From assembly GCA_013698135.1 (NCBI GenBank), contig JACCVM010000266.1, positions 1-14,131 of the forward strand: a stretch of 14,131 nucleotides of DNA, written 5' to 3'. Each line of letters begins with the position of its first letter. Within the stretch, counting starts at the first letter, position 1. The notes under the pieces were generated by a model. The model was not told where the DNA came from. It saw nothing but the letters and a program-made list of their open reading frames with translations, and did no database searches. The translations under genes were made by a program, and so were the position numbers. Positions 13,165 through 14,131 of the stretch are shown piece after piece. Source of the stretch: Euzebyaceae bacterium (GTDB taxonomy: Bacteria; Actinomycetota; Nitriliruptoria; Euzebyales; Egibacteraceae).

Positions 13165-13170
13165 ACTGTA
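13165..13170 (-). promoter_or_regulatory. Candidate -10 TACAGT for the GAF-GGDEF-EAL gene
   Basis: TACAGT (minus strand) lies in the most AT-rich stretch of the window (about 13155-13200) and fits TANNNT. Transcription would begin about 25 nt before GTG 13132, leaving a short leader containing GGAG. No clear -35 box is seen. Confidence 0.4.
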
Positions 13171-13258
13171 CGAGATTTAGGACAAGCTGTGCGAATACGA
13201 CATCATCGGCCGGGCGGGGCCTGTAGTGCGATCGGCCGGAGCCGGGCAGGCTAGGGCC

Positions 13259-13684
13259 ATGTACCGCGATGACACCTGCGCCGTCTGCGGCGACTCGCTG
13301 CCGCCGGACCACTTCTATTGCCGCCAGCACGCCGCCACCGTCGACGAGCGGCTGCACGAGATCGGCGAGTTGCTCGGTCGCGCCCTCGAGGACCTGCCTC
13401 GGCTGGCGACGCTGCTGGGTGAGGTGGCCCAGGAGACCTGGGACTACCTCGCCGAGGGTGAGGCCGACGCACCGGAATGGCCGCCCGTTCCGCCGGTCGA
13501 GTTGCGCGCCCACGCCGACGAGGTTGACGTCGACGTTGACACGGAGCCGGGACGGGTGCGCCTGTCCGTGATGGCGGGCCTTCCGCCGTTGCTGGCAGCG
13601 CTGGCCGCGGGGTTGGACGCGGCCGACGTGGGACGCCTGGCTCGCGCCTGCTCGGCTGCGCAGGGGACCAACGCCACCCACTGA
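13259..13684 (+). CDS. Small hypothetical protein with N-terminal CxxC/CxxH zinc-finger-like motif
   Basis: From ATG 13259 the protein has 141 residues. The N-terminus, DDTCAVCGDSLPPDHFYCRQH, holds C7-x2-C10 and, 11 residues further, C22-x2-H25, a compact zinc knuckle. A helical segment follows (TVDERLHEIGELLGRALEDL), then LATLLGEVAQETWDYLAEG, an acidic/Pro linker (about 75-95), and an Ala/Leu-rich C-terminal helix pair. No signal peptide or membrane segment is visible. I do not recognise the family. The frame extends upstream to 13226, but ATG 13259 is immediately before the first motif. It is divergent from the c-di-GMP gene, with a 126-bp shared intergenic region that contains the direct repeat atcggccgg (13205-13213, 13231-13239). 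A shared regulator is possible but unproven. Confidence 0.7.
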   Translation: MYRDDTCAVCGDSLPPDHFYCRQHAATVDERLHEIGELLGRALEDLPRLATLLGEVAQETWDYLAEGEADAPEWPPVPPVELRAHADEVDVDVDTEPGRVRLSVMAGLPPLLAALAAGLDAADVGRLARACSAAQGTNATH

Positions 13685-13717
13685 CCACGCCGGTCGTGGG
13701 CCACCCGCCGCGCGCAC

Positions 13718-13723
13718 TAGCAT
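13718..13723 (+). promoter_or_regulatory. Candidate -10 TAGCAT for the aldo/keto reductase gene
   Basis: TAGCAT fits TANNNT and lies in the 74-bp gap after the stop at 13684. The leader would be about 30 nt and include GAGAGGA upstream of ATG 13759. No strong -35 is visible. Confidence 0.4.
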
Positions 13724-13758
13724 GAGCCGCCGCCGCCCCGACGAGAGGACCACCCGCG

Positions 13759-14131
13759 ATGCAGTACCGCAAGCTCGGCCGCTGGGGCGTGCAGGTGTCA
13801 AGCGTCGGCCTGGGCTCCTGGCTCACCTACGGCGGATCGGTCGAGGCCGACAGGGCCAAGGAGTGCATCCACCGGGCCTACGACCTCGGGGTCAACTTCT
13901 TCGACACCGCCAACGTGTACATGCGAGGCCGGGCCGAGGAGATCGTCGGCGAGGGGTTGTCGGGCTACCCACGGGACTCGTTCGTGCTGGCCACCAAGGT
14001 GTTTTTCCCGATGGGCGACCGCCCCAACGACACCGGCCTGTCGCGCAAGCACGTCACCGAGCAGTGTCACCACAGTCTGCGCCGGCTCGGCACCGACTAC
14101 ATCGACCTGTACCAGTGCCACCGCTACGACG
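13759..14131 (+). CDS. Aldo/keto reductase, N-terminal part (runs off the right edge)
   Basis: ATG 13759 is preceded by GAGAGGA. The 124 visible residues begin MQYRKLGRWGVQVSSVGLGS, the standard opening of AKR proteins of the KCNAB/YghZ-like group. The catalytic tetrad is complete in the visible part: D49 and Y54 in NFFDTANVY, K80 in LATKVF and H121 in YQCHRYD. LRRLGTDYIDLYQ is the typical strand-helix junction of the TIM barrel. These enzymes reduce aldehydes or ketones with NADPH in the cytosol. The substrate cannot be judged, and the NADPH-binding C-terminal loops are outside the window. It may be independently transcribed. Confidence 0.92.
   Translation, partial: MQYRKLGRWGVQVSSVGLGSWLTYGGSVEADRAKECIHRAYDLGVNFFDTANVYMRGRAEEIVGEGLSGYPRDSFVLATKVFFPMGDRPNDTGLSRKHVTEQCHHSLRRLGTDYIDLYQCHRYD

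Noticed and set aside
13133..13801. N-terminal extension of the c-di-GMP protein frame up to 13801
   Set aside because: It is antisense to the CxxC/CxxH gene, has no domain similarity and crosses an AT-rich promoter-like stretch.
13798..14121. Minus-strand frame opposite the aldo/keto reductase
   Set aside because: The plus strand shows the complete AKR catalytic tetrad; the minus frame is a shadow.

Overview
The window is a very GC-rich chromosomal segment, dense with genes on both strands and full of GTG starts and 4-bp start/stop overlaps. The gene content (ECF sigma factor with a zinc anti-sigma factor, GAF-GGDEF-EAL protein, small CxxC proteins of actinobacterial type, DPP-IV-like peptidase) points to an actinobacterium (Actinomycetota). 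A deep-branching high-GC lineage is possible, but nothing here fixes the genus. I see no integrase, transposase, CRISPR array, tRNA or rRNA. This looks like ordinary core and accessory chromosome carrying several small repeat families.

Layout. Bases 1-1134 (+) hold the 3' end of a CitE/malyl-CoA-lyase-type gene, a SRPBCC-fold protein and a small two-CxxC protein. A 19-bp tandem repeat fills the gap to a convergent minus-strand operon at 2922-1220: ECF sigma factor, zinc-binding anti-sigma factor and a short MscS-type channel, each abutting or overlapping the next. Upstream of the sigma gene is a 28-bp imperfect dyad, then divergent mobA (3026-3634, +). Minus-strand genes for a DUF1622-type membrane protein and a 78-aa membrane protein follow, then a plus-strand secreted or anchored protein (4288-4824).

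Bases 4861-6118 hold a divergent pair, a cysteine-rich cytosolic protein (-) and a membrane-anchored LysM protein (+), only 49 bp apart. A two-gene plus-strand unit follows: an unrecognised 503-aa protein with an acidic N-terminus and a C-terminal zinc-knuckle-like motif, translationally coupled to a 712-aa S9B (DPP IV-like) peptidase. A duplicated 49-bp repeat separates the peptidase from a convergent SAM-dependent methyltransferase (-). About 370 bp without a supportable gene follow, then a GAF-GGDEF-EAL cyclic-di-GMP protein (-), a small CxxC/CxxH protein (+) and the start of an aldo/keto reductase (+).

Three cross-cutting signals stand out. (1) A REP-like palindromic element of about 28 bp occurs four times in 6.8 kb, at gene ends, at gene starts and once inside the peptidase gene. 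(2) Several genes lack a Shine-Dalgarno sequence and have a TANNNT -10 hexamer 6-7 nt before the start codon, which suggests leaderless transcripts. (3) The sigma/anti-sigma/MscS operon with its upstream dyad looks like a compact envelope or osmotic stress module. Function calls rest on motifs read by eye; no database search was possible.
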